Counted from the stretch's first letter, positions 1 to 9,600 are shown. The stretch is DNA of 34,322 nucleotides from Methanosphaera stadtmanae (GCA_015062825.1 SUTR01000007.1:28260-62581); one strand, 5' to 3'. Numbers and translations are program-made. Notes: generated by a model from the letters alone, not told the origin.

Positions 1-56
1 AAAAAAATATTGGAAAAACAGGATATGAAATAGAATATTTAAATATGAAATTATAA
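1..56 (+). CDS. Possible 3' end of an upstream gene (partial)
   Basis: A plus-strand frame open from the window edge (codons from base 3) ends at TAA 54-56. Its last residues read GKTGYEIEYLNMKL, a mixed composition that looks protein-like rather than the N/K/I noise usual in the AT-rich gaps. The other two plus frames stop at 28 and 33. The product cannot be identified from 17 codons, and the call rests only on composition and frame openness. Confidence 0.3.
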   Translation, partial: KNIGKTGYEIEYLNMKL

Positions 57-134
57 AGATATAAATAGAAAAAACATAGATAAAAATAAAAGAATTTAAT
101 GACTAGACATCTGATAAATAGAGGAGAAGATAAT

Positions 135-626
135 ATGGATATTATAGAAAAAAAAATACCAGAACAAAAAGTAGCATATGTACCTCATATTGATAGTTTC
201 AGCAAACTTCCAGAATTTATTGAAGAAGTTGCAGATTTAATTAAAGAAAATGGATTGGAAGCAGTTGGATTTCCATACGGATCCTATGACAATGACCTAG
301 AGGAACATGCCGAAAATGATCAGATCTTTGAGGTTGGAATGCCAATTAAGGATTTCTATAATGACGGCAAACCAGCAGGTCGTATGGGCAAATTAGGACT
401 TAAAGAAATAACTGAACACACAGTACTTGCAGGACGACACTTCGGTTCACATAAAAACTTTAATGAAAGCATTAAAGAAATGGTTAATTATGCTCTGGAA
501 AATCATTATGATATTGTAGGACCAATTACAGAAATTTACATACCTGCAAATCCAGATACGCCTATCGAACAGACACAGACTGAAATTCATTTACCTGTAA
601 TATATATGGGCCCAAAAAGAGATTAA
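135..626 (+). CDS. GyrI-like / effector-binding domain protein
   Basis: A 163-residue protein resembling the stand-alone GyrI-like (AraC effector-binding) small-molecule binding domain. Visible signs are the N-terminal KIPEQKVAYV strand, a central G-F-P-Y-G-S-Y segment, the V-L-A-G-R-H-F-G strand and a C-terminal E-I-Y-I-P-x-N-P-D-T-P motif followed by a T-E-I-H-L-P-V strand. No DNA-binding domain is attached, so it may bind a small molecule or act as an accessory protein; the ligand is unknown. The start at 135 is chosen because GAGGAG (121-126) lies 8 bases upstream; a longer frame from 99 has no ribosome binding site. It stands alone, and a hairpin plus T-tract terminator overlaps its stop codon. 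Family assignment is by motif pattern only. Confidence 0.72.
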   Translation: MDIIEKKIPEQKVAYVPHIDSFSKLPEFIEEVADLIKENGLEAVGFPYGSYDNDLEEHAENDQIFEVGMPIKDFYNDGKPAGRMGKLGLKEITEHTVLAGRHFGSHKNFNESIKEMVNYALENHYDIVGPITEIYIPANPDTPIEQTQTEIHLPVIYMGPKRD

Positions 627-660
627 ATACAATTTAATCTTATAAAACTTTTTTTAGAAG
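620..660 (+). terminator. Hairpin + T7 terminator overlapping the stop codon
   Basis: AGATTAAA (620-627) and TTTAATCT (633-640) form a perfect 8-bp stem with a 5-base loop. The stop codon TAA (624-626) lies in the first arm. A run of seven T follows (649-655), in the context AAACTTTTTTTAGA that recurs after two other plus-strand genes near 9679 and 13796. Confidence 0.7.
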
Positions 661-1237
661 ATAATTAAAAATAAACTCCAGAAAATAAGCAGATTATTCT
701 AAATTTATTATATGTACTGATTTTAAACTATAATATTAAAAAAAAAGTTATGTAGTGTGATAGAACTAATTTAAAAAGTCCTATTTAAAGTATTAGCTAT
801 AACATTCACTTGCTCAGGTATTAAATTGTGTAGATTTATTCCCCTTATGAAAAAGAATGAAAATTGTATTTAAAATCAATTAACAAAATCTTTTTAGATT
901 AAAAAAATTTTGAAAATTATACTATATAACTAAGCATGAATTTTAAACCTTGCTTTTCTTTCAAATCTTAAATACATTTGCATTCTCATATAGCTAATTA
1001 ACTAATATAATATTATGTCTTACTTAATATATAAAATTAGGCTTTGGAAATTAGGTAGATGAAATTATAAAAATTACAGATGAATTGTCTATAATATATT
1101 TAATTATGAAATTTATAGATAATTATTGTAATTATTGCATCAAATTTCTTAAAAATTGAAAATAATAAAAATTTAATTGTTTATATTTAAATTTAATAAA
1201 AATAGATTAAAATAAGATATCATTTAATTATTAAATG
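661..1237. other. AT-rich gap without a convincing gene
   Basis: Convergent space between the GyrI-like gene and aIF5A. No gene or RNA was recognised. A minus-strand open stretch of about 80 bases (roughly 771-850, no start codon) reads INLHNLIPEQVNVIANTLNR just before a stop, which looks more protein-like than its surroundings and may be a remnant of a lost gene. Confidence 0.35.
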
Positions 1238-1278
1238 AAAAAAAAAGTAAGAGAAAGAATAAGAAACTGTTTAGTTTC
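1238..1278 (-). terminator. aIF5A terminator, hairpin at the stop codon + T9
   Basis: On the minus strand GAAACT and AGTTTC (1263-1278) form a 6-bp stem with a 4-base loop. The aIF5A stop TAA begins in the first arm. A pyrimidine-rich stretch ending in nine T (1238-1246 as A on the plus strand) follows. Confidence 0.6.
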
Positions 1279-1669
1279 CACCTTTTGTTCTCATGATTTT
1301 CATATTACCCATAGCTTCGATGTATTCTACTTCTTTACCTTCTGCAAGGTCATCTTTTAAATCATCAGGGATAGGTAATTCTATTGTTTCATAAGTTTCT
1401 AAGTCCATTAATTGTACTTCTGGACCCATTAAAGCTAATACTTGTCCTACTCTTTTATCAATAATAGGAATATCCACTTTTGCGTTTACAGGTTTTACTA
1501 AACTTCTTTTTTGATTGTCGAAAAGTCCTACAGCTTCGATACGTGCTTTTGCTGCCCCGTGTTTACCAGGTGATGATGTTGAAATACTGGTAATTTTAGA
1601 AGCTTCTCCACCTAATACTAAATATTTTCCTTCTTTTAAAGTTTTAATCTCAACTACTTTTGTTGCCAT
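1271..1669 (-). CDS. eif5A: Translation initiation factor aIF5A
   Basis: A 132-residue archaeal IF5A, the EF-P/eIF5A homologue that binds the ribosomal E site and relieves stalling at difficult peptide bonds. The N-terminal SH3-like domain carries the signature loop [10 protein letters not shown]; Lys36 in that loop is the residue modified to deoxyhypusine/hypusine in this family. The C-terminal half is an OB fold (residues about 72-132). Length is normal for archaea. The ATG is preceded by AGAGGGA, a good ribosome binding site. No deoxyhypusine synthase gene lies in the window. The gene is monocistronic: a T9 terminator follows it and a long gap precedes it. Confidence 0.96.
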   Translation of the reverse strand: MATKVVEIKTLKEGKYLVLGGEASKITSISTSSPGKHGAAKARIEAVGLFDNQKRSLVKPVNAKVDIPIIDKRVGQVLALMGPEVQLMDLETYETIELPIPDDLKDDLAEGKEVEYIEAMGNMKIMRTKGGN

Positions 1670-2156
1670 AAAAAATTCCCTCTAAATAAATTTATCTACT
1701 ATGATTAAACTAATTCATTAATCTAAAAGCTTTATAACTAACTACTATTAGATTTGATACTTAAAAAAGTAATTATTAAGTAATGAAAATAATCATGTTA
1801 ATCAAAATAATTTAACGTATAATATATACATTTTAGTAATAATATAATTTATGTTTAAGGTAATTAATAAAGATTTGCTATGATGAATTTTTACATTCTG
1901 CTAAAAAGAATTCAAGAATAATAAACAGATTATAAAAATGAGCAATAAATGAATACAACCCCTGAAGATCATCATTTTGATAAATGGTATGCTAGAATAA
2001 GTAAATAACAAATAAATAATTAAATAATAAATACAGAAACAAATTACTCCTTATCTTTTTGTTTATTCATTCTAATCCTTAATGAATGATGATTTTAAAC
2101 AACATTACTTCTTAATTTATTATATCCCTAACAAATTTAACCATATCTTTAATAAT
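1670..2156. other. Intergenic region upstream of aIF5A
   Basis: AT-rich region holding the aIF5A promoter (not resolved) and no recognisable full gene. A 19-codon plus-strand ORF at 1949-2008 reads MNTTPEDHHFDKWYARISK. Its residue mix (His, Trp, Tyr, Pro) is unlike background, but it has no ribosome binding site and may be a fragment. Confidence 0.35.
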
Positions 2157-2294
2157 TTAAATATTTTTCCCAGATTTATTAAGGTACTTTTTAAATATAT
2201 CAAAAACAGAATCCACAGAAATGTATTCCAACACAACCACATCCACAAGATTATTATTCTGAATAATTTTTATCAGAAAAAATAATATTAACAT
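2157..2294 (-). pseudogene. Small ORF or decayed gene remnant, 45 codons
   Basis: A minus-strand ORF of 45 codons from an ATG at 2294. After a hydrophobic start it reads LVDVVVLEYISVDSVFDIFK, then KYLNKSGKNI and a stop. Codons such as GTG, GTT, GAT and TCT give a normal protein-like composition, unlike the opposite strand, whose 67-codon ORF (2082-2285) is an N/I/F-rich shadow. Past the TAA the same frame continues as IIKDMVKFVRDIIN before another TAA, suggesting a longer gene broken by in-frame stops. There is no clear ribosome binding site, since ATG-TAG precedes the start. No family recognised. Confidence 0.33.
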
Positions 2295-2487
2295 CTACAT
2301 TCCATAAAGTGTCTTAAATGATTGATATTAATCTAATGATTAAACTAAATGTTTAAATAATACAAAAAAATGAATAAATAATAATAGATATATACTTTGA
2401 AAGATTAATATATTAATGGTATTTAGAAAAATAATTAAGACATAAGTACTATTATTTAACACATTATAAATTATAGGAGTAATTTAT

Positions 2488-3108
2488 ATGCTTATAAATA
2501 TTAACAGAAACAAACTCCATGAGATGCAAAATTCTTGGTATACATGGAGAAATAATGCAAGTACCACCACAATGGTTCTTTTATCATTTGCATTTGCATG
2601 CTTTACAGGCCTTATGGCACAAGTTACTCTAGCAGTACCATGGAGTCCTGTACTCATTACCTTCCAGACATTTGCCGCACTTCTTGCTGGTGTCTTTTTA
2701 GGTAGCAGATATGGTGGACTTAGTATGATTTTATACACACTTCTAGGTATTGCTGGAATGCCATGGTTTACAAATATGAATCATGGACTTGAATTCATAT
2801 TCCAGGCTAGTGGTGGATATATCATTGGATTCATATTTGCAGCAGTATTTATTGGTTATGTATTTGACCATTATGTTAATGCAAGAAAACCAATCCAATG
2901 TGTAGTATTGATGCTCATTGCAAACTTTGTATGTATATACATCCCAGGTTTAATCGGATTATACCATGCTATGCTTGTAAAAACTGGCACTCCTCTAAGT
3001 ATTGGTCAATTATTATTTATGGGACTAGTACCATTTATTGTGGGAGACTTAATTAAAATTGCTATTGCAAGCGGTATTACAACATCAATATTACCAAAAG
3101 AAGAATAA
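2488..3108 (+). CDS. bioY: Biotin transporter substrate-binding subunit BioY
   Basis: A 206-residue membrane protein of the BioY (ECF transporter S component) family, which captures biotin and works alone or with an ECF energy module. The family pattern is visible: Q-V-T-L-A-V-P-W-S-P-V-L-I-T-F-Q-T-F-A-A-L-L-A-G near residues 46-70, then L-G-S-R-Y-G-G and about six hydrophobic helices, with the R/K-rich loop after residue 125. No ECF ATPase or BioN gene is adjacent, so it either acts alone or shares an energy module encoded elsewhere. The start is supported by TAGGAG (2474-2479). A perfect AT palindrome, ATTAATATATTAAT, lies at 2404-2417 upstream; a role in regulation is unproven. Confidence 0.9.
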   Translation: MLININRNKLHEMQNSWYTWRNNASTTTMVLLSFAFACFTGLMAQVTLAVPWSPVLITFQTFAALLAGVFLGSRYGGLSMILYTLLGIAGMPWFTNMNHGLEFIFQASGGYIIGFIFAAVFIGYVFDHYVNARKPIQCVVLMLIANFVCIYIPGLIGLYHAMLVKTGTPLSIGQLLFMGLVPFIVGDLIKIAIASGITTSILPKEE

Positions 3109-3132
3109 AATTCTTAACTTTTATTCTTTTTT
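3101..3132 (+). terminator. BioY terminator, 10-bp stem over the stop codon
   Basis: AAGAATAAAA (3101-3110) pairs perfectly with TTTTATTCTT (3119-3128) around an 8-base loop, and T continues to 3132. The stop codon TAA (3106-3108) is inside the first arm. A shorter alternative stem AAGAAT/ATTCTT also exists. Confidence 0.7.
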
Positions 3133-3191
3133 AATACAAAGAATAACATCCAACTATTTTTTAAAAAAAAGAGAATTATAGGTTTATGAAA

Positions 3192-4151
3192 TTATAAATC
3201 CATTGAGGAATTGATTTCAGATTGTGCCTTTCTAATGTTTTGATTACGGCTAACTGTTGCACCATCATATAAATCCTTAAGTGTGTGCATGTCTACACTT
3301 GTATAGATTTGTGTTGTACTAAGATTACTATGCCCTAGTAATTGCTGAATAGCCCTTATATCAACACCATTTTTCAATAGATGTGTTGCAAAAGAGTGAC
3401 GTAATATGTGAGGTGTAACCTTTTTAGTTATATTTGCACGTTCTGCATATTCCTTTATCATCAGCTGAATATATCTTGGAGTTAATGTCTTATTTTTTTG
3501 ACTTACAAACAAGTATTCGTTTTCTACAGGACGTTTTTCAAGATATTCATGTATTAAGTTTAATGTATTGTCATCAAATATTACTATACGATCCTTGTCA
3601 CCTTTACCACGTACCCTGATTGTACGTTCATGTTCATCTATAGCTACTATTTTAAGTTTTATAAGCTCTGATACACGTAGTCCCGTAGAATATAATAATG
3701 TTAATATTAATTTATTTCTTAGCATGGATATATTCTGGGGATTTGTCTTTTTAGGATCATAATCATCATCACGTGCATGCAATAAATCATATACTTCCTG
3801 TTCATTTAATGATTTTGGAAGGGATTTTGTCCTTTTTGGAACATGAATTTCATCTGTAATATTAAGTTGTGCAAATTCAAAGAATTTCTTTAAGACTACT
3901 GTTACAAGATAAAGGTAATTTGGAGTTACTTCTTTATCACGTTTCAAATGTTGCAAATATTTTTTGAATGTTCTTAAAATACTTCTTTCATCCTTAATAT
4001 TCTTTTGTGATAATAGGAAGTGGTGAAAACTATGCAATATTGAACTATATGTTTTTAACGTATTGGAAGAATAACTTTGTATATCCATCTCCAGAATATA
4101 ATCTTCAATTGTTTCCTCAAATGCTATTTCTTCAAGATATTCATTAGTCAT
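3192..4151 (-). CDS. xerA: XerA-type tyrosine recombinase
   Basis: A site-specific recombinase of the XerC/XerD/XerA family, which resolves chromosome dimers at dif-like sites in archaea. In the 319-residue form the N-terminal SAM-like core-binding domain spans about 10-100. The catalytic residues are present: Arg159 (STGLRVSEL), Lys183 (RGKGDKDR), His248 and Arg251 ([12 protein letters not shown]), His274 (LGHS) and Tyr283 (QIYTSV). The start at 4151 is preferred over an ATG 15 bases further upstream because GTGAT lies 3 bases before it, the 3' part of an extended anti-SD match. It lies downstream of dnaG on the same strand, but a terminator separates them. Nothing marks it as part of an integrated element. 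Confidence 0.88.
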   Translation of the reverse strand: MTNEYLEEIAFEETIEDYILEMDIQSYSSNTLKTYSSILHSFHHFLLSQKNIKDERSILRTFKKYLQHLKRDKEVTPNYLYLVTVVLKKFFEFAQLNITDEIHVPKRTKSLPKSLNEQEVYDLLHARDDDYDPKKTNPQNISMLRNKLILTLLYSTGLRVSELIKLKIVAIDEHERTIRVRGKGDKDRIVIFDDNTLNLIHEYLEKRPVENEYLFVSQKNKTLTPRYIQLMIKEYAERANITKKVTPHILRHSFATHLLKNGVDIRAIQQLLGHSNLSTTQIYTSVDMHTLKDLYDGATVSRNQNIRKAQSEINSSMDL

Positions 4152-4175
4152 TTTATCACATTCCAATATCGCTTA

Positions 4176-4187
4176 TTAATATTATAA
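4176..4187 (-). promoter_or_regulatory. Possible TATA box of xerA
   Basis: On the minus strand TTATAATATTAA lies about 25-36 bases upstream of the chosen xerA start and directly after the T9 run of the dnaG terminator. Spacing would give a very short leader. Weak evidence in such an AT-rich region. Confidence 0.3.
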
Positions 4188-4221
4188 AAAAAAATGTCAA
4201 TAAGAGTATATTATACTCTTA
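4186..4221 (-). terminator. dnaG terminator, perfect 21-bp palindrome + T9
   Basis: Plus-strand TAAGAGTATA (4201-4210) and TATACTCTTA (4212-4221) are perfect inverted arms around one base. On the minus strand the first three bases of the palindrome are the dnaG stop codon TAA. Six bases later comes a run of nine T (4186-4194 as A on the plus strand). As RNA this folds into an 8-bp stem with a 5-base loop followed by U9. Confidence 0.75.
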
Positions 4222-5757
4222 ATCTGATTTGGTTATTATTTTAATGGTTTCAGGTTTTTTAACTACTTCACTCATTTTTATTGCTACTAAACATTCGATA
4301 TTTTTTTCTTTGGATAAATCAACCAATCTTTGACTTATAATACCATCAAAGATTACCATATTGATATTATCTGTTGATGTTTTGATTTCATTATATATTG
4401 TTTCAACTTTTACTTCTTTAATTAGATTGAAGTTTGCATCCAATAATTTACCATTTCCTGTTGATGATATTTCATCCAATATTTTAAGACATTTACTTTG
4501 TTTTGTCTGTTTGGTATTGTCTTCTGTATTATCAACAGATTCTTCTTTAGCATTTACTTCTTCTAATTCCTTTTTATTGTTTTGAAGATCTGAATCAATA
4601 TCTTGACTTTTATCTTCATCAACTTTGTTTATTTTTTCTATAAAAGTTTCATTTAAATCATTTTTTACATCATCATTGTTTTCAATCTGCATTTCTTCTT
4701 TGAATTTGTTGTTTTGATTTTTTATCTGTTTGTATTCAAATGATAATTTTGTTTCCTGAATATGTTTATCTGATTGTTTTTGATTATAATTGCTGTTTTT
4801 ATCATCATTTTTGGTTATTTTGTTATCGTATTGTTTGTTGTTTGTTTTTGTATGAAATTTATGATTGTTGTGATTGTAATTTGCATGATTTGTAATTTTA
4901 TCTACAGATGTCTTGTTTTTTAGTGCATGTATTACCTGGTCTTTATCAAGATATTCAACTTCCAATCCTCTTGGTGCTCTTGTTACATAGTCAATGTCAC
5001 CAACTTGTAGAAGTTCTTTGAGTATTAAGTCTCCTCCCCTGTCTCCATCAAGAAATGCTGTTACAGTTCTTTCTTTTGTTAATTCCACTACAGTTTTTGG
5101 TACATTGACGCCCTCAACTGCTATGGTATTTTTTATACCATATTTTAGTAAATTTAACACATCAGATCTACCTTCTACTATAAGTATTGCATCTGACGTT
5201 GGAGTGTTTGGGCCTGCAGGAAGATTATCTTCACCATATTCTATAATTTCAGGTCTTCTTATTGAATCTTTTACTTCATCTATCATCCGTGAACTTTCTG
5301 GTGTAAACTCTTCCATCATGTTTTTATATAATTCTTTTGCCCTTTCTACAATAGTTCTTCTTTTTACAGCCCGTACATCCTCGATCTTTGTTATTCTAAG
5401 GGTTGCCTCACAAGGTCCTACCCTATTAATTGTCTCAAGTGATGCTGCAAGTATTGTTGTCTCTATCCTATCAAGGCTTGATGGTATAATTACTTCACCT
5501 CGTGTTCTTCCAGATTTATTGGTCATATCCACTTTTATTCTACCGATACGACCTGTTTTTTGAAGTTCCCTTAGGTCAAGACTGTCACTTAATAATCCTT
5601 CTGTCTGACCAAATATTGCTCCTACAACATCTGGTTTTTCAACGAATCCTTTAGCATTTATTTGTGAATGTATTAAATATTTTGTAGTTGTAACTTCATC
5701 CTTTACCATGTAATAATAATCTTCATCATCATGATATTTGGCATTTTTATGTGTCAT
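4219..5757 (-). CDS. dnaG: Archaeal DnaG primase (Toprim protein)
   Basis: A 512-residue archaeal DnaG. In archaea this Toprim protein has RNA primase activity and is also a core subunit of the RNA-degrading exosome. The N-terminal archaeal DnaG domain spans about 1-180 ([21 protein letters not shown]). The Toprim domain spans about 188-265 with the catalytic/metal motifs EGRSD (195-199) and DGDRGGD (237-243). Residues about 281-422 are a low-complexity N/K/D/Q/E-rich linker, and the C-terminal domain resumes at about 423 (CLKILDEI...LLDANFNLI). Archaeal homologues are usually about 410-450 residues, so the linker accounts for the extra length. The start at 5757 is chosen because AGGCGAT precedes it; an upstream ATG adds 14 atypical residues. 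xerA lies downstream but is separated by a terminator. Confidence 0.95.
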   Translation of the reverse strand: MTHKNAKYHDDEDYYYMVKDEVTTTKYLIHSQINAKGFVEKPDVVGAIFGQTEGLLSDSLDLRELQKTGRIGRIKVDMTNKSGRTRGEVIIPSSLDRIETTILAASLETINRVGPCEATLRITKIEDVRAVKRRTIVERAKELYKNMMEEFTPESSRMIDEVKDSIRRPEIIEYGEDNLPAGPNTPTSDAILIVEGRSDVLNLLKYGIKNTIAVEGVNVPKTVVELTKERTVTAFLDGDRGGDLILKELLQVGDIDYVTRAPRGLEVEYLDKDQVIHALKNKTSVDKITNHANYNHNNHKFHTKTNNKQYDNKITKNDDKNSNYNQKQSDKHIQETKLSFEYKQIKNQNNKFKEEMQIENNDDVKNDLNETFIEKINKVDEDKSQDIDSDLQNNKKELEEVNAKEESVDNTEDNTKQTKQSKCLKILDEISSTGNGKLLDANFNLIKEVKVETIYNEIKTSTDNINMVIFDGIISQRLVDLSKEKNIECLVAIKMSEVVKKPETIKIITKSD

Positions 5758-6046
5758 ACTATCGCCTTTTATTAGATTAATGTTTAAATCATAATGCAAG
5801 CAAAGTAGATGAAATTTTTTTAATTACATAATATTTTTTTTTATGAGTTGATGCATTTTACATCAATATTAACGTTATCATTAGTATATTTAGGTTAAAC
5901 AATCAAGTAATCAGATTATTTAACATGTAATAATAATAAGATAAAATACTTCGTTATATATTACACAATATTATTTTTAGGAGATATGATATATTAATGT
6001 ATGTATCAACAATTACTAAAAAAAATATTATAGAAAAAAATACAAA

Positions 6047-6056
6047 TATATTTATA
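6047..6056 (+). promoter_or_regulatory. Possible TATA box of the DUF211 gene
   Basis: ATATATTTAT lies about 42-51 bases before the DUF211 ATG. A start site about 25 bases downstream would leave a short leader containing the ribosome binding site GGAGGATTT (6081-6089). Position and context fit; AT-richness makes it uncertain. Confidence 0.35.
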
Positions 6057-6097
6057 TTAAAAACGATTATATTTTTAAATCGGAGGATTTATAACAA

Positions 6098-6388
6098 ATG
6101 GAAAACGCACTAATAAGAGTAGTTTTAGATATTTTAAAACCACATAGCCCATCACTTCCTTCTTTTGCTTTATATTTAAGCAGTTTGGATGGAGTAGATG
6201 GAGTAAATATAACATTAATGGAAATTGACAAAGATACAGAGAATGTAAAAATTACTATGGAAGGTAGTGATCTTAAATATGAACAAATAAGAGAAGCAAT
6301 TGAACATTACGGTGCATCCGTCCATAGTGTAGATGAGGTTGTTGCTGGTAGAAAATTAGTAGAAGAAGTAACAACACCACAAGATTAA
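6098..6388 (+). CDS. DUF211 domain protein
   Basis: A 96-residue protein of the archaeal DUF211 family, a small ferredoxin-like fold. The characteristic start is I-R-V-V-L-D-I-L-K-P-H-x-P-S-x-P-x-F-A, followed by D-G-V-D-G-V-N-I-T-L-M-E-I-D and a second half around I-R-E-A-I-E-H-Y-G-A-S-V-H-S-V-D-E-V-V-A-G. The repeated beta-alpha-beta pattern and acidic sites fit proposed oligomeric, metal-binding roles, but no biochemical role is established to my knowledge. GGAGGA lies upstream of the ATG. The gene is divergent from dnaG with a roughly 340-base shared upstream region, and the RraA-like gene follows after 58 bases and might be co-transcribed. Confidence 0.88.
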   Translation: MENALIRVVLDILKPHSPSLPSFALYLSSLDGVDGVNITLMEIDKDTENVKITMEGSDLKYEQIREAIEHYGASVHSVDEVVAGRKLVEEVTTPQD

Positions 6389-6397
6389 GATTTAATC
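6383..6397 (+). terminator. Hairpin over the DUF211 stop codon
   Basis: GATTAA (6383-6388) and TTAATC (6392-6397) form a perfect 6-bp stem with a 3-base loop; the stop TAA is the end of the first arm. The only T-run nearby is five T at 6420-6425, so termination may be weak and the next gene may be read through. Confidence 0.4.
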
Positions 6398-6446
6398 AAA
6401 TAAGATAATCAAATATTGAATTTTTCATTTATATAATATTAGGAAA

Positions 6447-7124
6447 ATGGTAATAATGTCCAAAGGAAAAATTACACCTAAAAATATTTTAAACAAAAAC
6501 AAAAAATCAAAAATCACTTTAGAAAACATTTTAGATAAGGCAAGTACTGATAATATATCTGATGCTTTAAAAAGTATTTGTGGAAGAAATGGAGTAATAT
6601 CAGGTATCAAACCATTGAATAAAAATACAAAGATCATTGGACAGATTAGAACTGCCTATACTAATTCTAGTGATTGGGGTACATGCATTAAAGCAATTTA
6701 TTCATGCCAAAAAGATGAAATATTATTTATTAATTGTTCGGATACAGAACATGCTGTTTGGGGTGAACTTGCAAGTAAAGCTGCCATGAAACAGGGCATT
6801 AAAGCAACTGTGATTAATGGTGCTACAAGAGATACTAAAGAAGTATTGGAATTAGGTTTTCCTTTATTTTCTAAAGATTATATGCCAAATGCAGGGTATC
6901 CTATGAATAACGGTGTTATTGGTGAACGCTTATCTATTGAAAATAATATTATTGTTAATGGTGATTATTTGATAGGTGATTATGATGGAGTAGTTATTAT
7001 TCCTAAAGAACATCTTGATGAAGTGCTTGAAGAAGTTAATAATGTAGTAAACTTTGAGAAATCTGTATCAGATGAATTATTAAATACTAATAAAAATTTA
7101 GATGATATTTTAAATATCGAATAA
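6447..7124 (+). CDS. RraA-like / HMG-aldolase superfamily protein
   Basis: A 225-residue protein of the RraA-like fold (the family once named dimethylmenaquinone methyltransferase, now known to include RNase E regulator RraA and 4-hydroxy-4-methyl-2-oxoglutarate aldolases). The core is visible: NISDALKSICGRNGVISGIKP, then W-G-E-L-A-S-K-A-A-M-K-Q-G-I-K-A-T-V-I-N-G-A-T-R-D (substrate/metal-site region with the conserved Arg-Asp), and G-D-Y-D-G-V-V-I-I-P near the end. About 25 Lys/Asn-rich residues precede the core. Methanogens often carry this domain fused to hexulose-6-phosphate synthase; here it stands alone. The enzyme activity cannot be told from sequence. Two starts compete: ATG 6447 (AGGA only 2 bases upstream) and ATG 6456, which has better spacing. 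Confidence 0.8.
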   Translation: MVIMSKGKITPKNILNKNKKSKITLENILDKASTDNISDALKSICGRNGVISGIKPLNKNTKIIGQIRTAYTNSSDWGTCIKAIYSCQKDEILFINCSDTEHAVWGELASKAAMKQGIKATVINGATRDTKEVLELGFPLFSKDYMPNAGYPMNNGVIGERLSIENNIIVNGDYLIGDYDGVVIIPKEHLDEVLEEVNNVVNFEKSVSDELLNTNKNLDDILNIE

Positions 7125-7354
7125 ATTTAACAGTTAATTTCAGCCCCTCCTTTTTTTATTTTTTAATAATTAAAAATACTTGATATAAATTTAAAGAAGG
7201 ATTTATTTATAAAAAATAATTCTTTATATTTAAATACTAAAAAGACATAAAAAAAGATTAGTATATAAAGGTATCCAAAACTTTAAATATAATGAAAACA
7301 AATATTAAAGTAAATAGTAATAAGGTTAAAAAACCATTTTTACTAAAATAAAAT
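7125..7354 (+). other. Gap with C-rich/T-rich stretch after the RraA-like gene
   Basis: Just after the stop, CAGCCCCTCC is followed by seven T and then six T (about 7141-7162), a likely transcription end signal. A similar C-rich then T-rich run follows TFB (9601-9630) and the BASS gene (13782-13808). The rest is AT-rich with no recognised feature. Confidence 0.45.
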
Positions 7355-7477
7355 ATGAAAGATGATAAAAAAAGAAAAGGAAAACATATAAAATTATATG
7401 CAATTAAATCATCAATATATGAACTACCCAACAAAATTCAAAATCCTAATGACTACTATTTTATAAACAACTATTGA
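7355..7477 (+). CDS. Hypothetical small ORF, 40 residues
   Basis: ATG 7355 to TGA 7477 reads MKDDKKRKGKHIKLYAIKSS and ends NPNDYYFINNY. It is lysine-rich at the start with an aromatic tail. There is no Shine-Dalgarno sequence, but the neighbouring gar1 also lacks one. No family recognised; it may be a chance ORF in purine-rich sequence. Confidence 0.22.
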   Translation: MKDDKKRKGKHIKLYAIKSSIYELPNKIQNPNDYYFINNY

Positions 7478-7561
7478 TACATTCAAATAACATCCACACA
7501 TTTTAGATGAAAATTAATTATATTTAAAAAAAAGTTTTCCATAAAAACAGATTATAGAAAA

Positions 7562-7846
7562 ATGACTAAGAAAAAAAATAAATTACAAGAATTGGGAGTT
7601 ATTAGCCATATTACAAGTACAAATAAACTAATAATCCCCTCAAATAAAACTCCACGAATAGGAACAACATTAGTTAACAAGAATAGACAAGCAATAGGCA
7701 GAATAAATGACATAATTGGACCTACAAAAAATCCATACATATCAGTTAAAACAAATCATAAATTCAAAAAAATAAACGTTGGAGAAAAAGTATATTTACC
7801 ACCAAAAAATAAAGGAAGGAGGATGAGAAAACGGCAGGCATACTAA
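7562..7846 (+). CDS. gar1: H/ACA RNP protein Gar1
   Basis: A 94-residue archaeal Gar1, the beta-barrel subunit of H/ACA ribonucleoproteins that binds Cbf5 and helps turnover in RNA-guided pseudouridylation. Features seen are [30 protein letters not shown], then [19 protein letters not shown], and a basic tail. No ribosome binding site precedes the ATG; AATTATATTT about 40 bases upstream may be a TATA box, so the leader would be very short. gar1 directly preceding TFB is a common archaeal arrangement. Its last codons overlap a strong GGAGG (7818-7822) belonging to the next frame: AGG AGG ATG encodes Arg-Arg-Met of Gar1. Confidence 0.92.
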   Translation: MTKKKNKLQELGVISHITSTNKLIIPSNKTPRIGTTLVNKNRQAIGRINDIIGPTKNPYISVKTNHKFKKINVGEKVYLPPKNKGRRMRKRQAY

Positions 7847-8484
7847 GAAGAAAACGAAAATACGGGAGACCAAGAAAAACATCAAAAAGATTAAAAGATG
7901 ACAGAAAAAAAGAAGAAGAAAAACCACCCGTAGAAGAAACAATCACTGAAGAAGAAAACACCGAAGAAGAGGAAGAAGAGGAAGAAGAGGAAGAAGAGGA
8001 AGAAGAAGAAAAAAACACCAAAAAAACTACAAAAAACAAAAAAGTCAAAAAAGAAGATAAAAAACCTAAAAAACGAGGAAGACCAAAAAAGAAAACAACA
8101 GACAAAGAAAGCGAAGATGACAGCAAACATACAACAACCATTCTAGAAAAACAAGAACCACCTAAAAAACGTGGCCCTGGAAGACCAAAAAAAGAGAAAG
8201 AACCAGAGAAAAAGAAAAAACGAAAAGCAGGAAGACCAAAGAAAAAAACAACAGAAACAGCCGATAAAAAAGAAACCAAAAAAAGAGGCCCAGGAAGACC
8301 AAAGAAAAAAACAACAGAAAAAACAACAAAAACCACTAAGAAAAAATCAGGAAAATCAAAGAAAAAAACTGAAAAAGAAACTGAAGAAAAAGCAAAAAGC
8401 AAAAAATCAACCAATCCACTAATAGGTATCATAGACAACATAAAAACTTCCAAAAAAGATGATGACGATACAAATGATGACGAT
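7831..8484 (+). other. AT-hook rich extension in frame with TFB, no canonical start
   Basis: The TFB frame is open without interruption from 7813 (TAA at 7810-7812) to the TFB stop. Between 7813 and 8484 there are 224 codons with no ATG, GTG or TTG. The translation is not noise. It contains five AT-hook cores: Y-G-R-P-R-K (7861-7878), K-R-G-R-P-K-K-K (near 8071-8094), R-G-P-G-R-P-K-K (near 8170-8193), A-G-R-P-K-K-K (8227-8247) and R-G-P-G-R-P-K-K-K (near 8284-8310), plus a degenerate S-G-K-S-K-K-K (8347-8367). A run of 16 Glu (7963-8010) and an Asp-rich end precede ATG 8485. GGAGG at 7818-7822 is 8 bases before ACG 7831, which would give (M)[15 protein letters not shown]. Inference: the extension is translated by ACG initiation or by a -1 frameshift from gar1, or else one base is wrong in the sequence. 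Confidence 0.6.
7963..8010 (+). repeat. GAAGAAGAG tandem repeat encoding poly-Glu
   Basis: Four exact copies of the 9-mer GAAGAAGAG are followed by four GAA, giving 16 Glu codons in the TFB frame. Slippage in units of 3 or 9 would change the length without breaking the frame. Confidence 0.8.

Positions 8485-9600
<1,116 letters not shown>

Noticed and set aside
2082-2285. 67-codon plus-strand ORF
   Set aside because: N/I/F/H-rich with no ribosome binding site; the opposite strand has the more protein-like reading.
4201-4221. Perfect palindrome next to xerA considered as a dif/Xer recombination site or operator
   Set aside because: Xer sites have two 11-bp arms with a 6-8 base spacer; this one has 10-bp arms with one base between. 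It overlaps the dnaG stop codon and is followed by T9, so a terminator explains it better.
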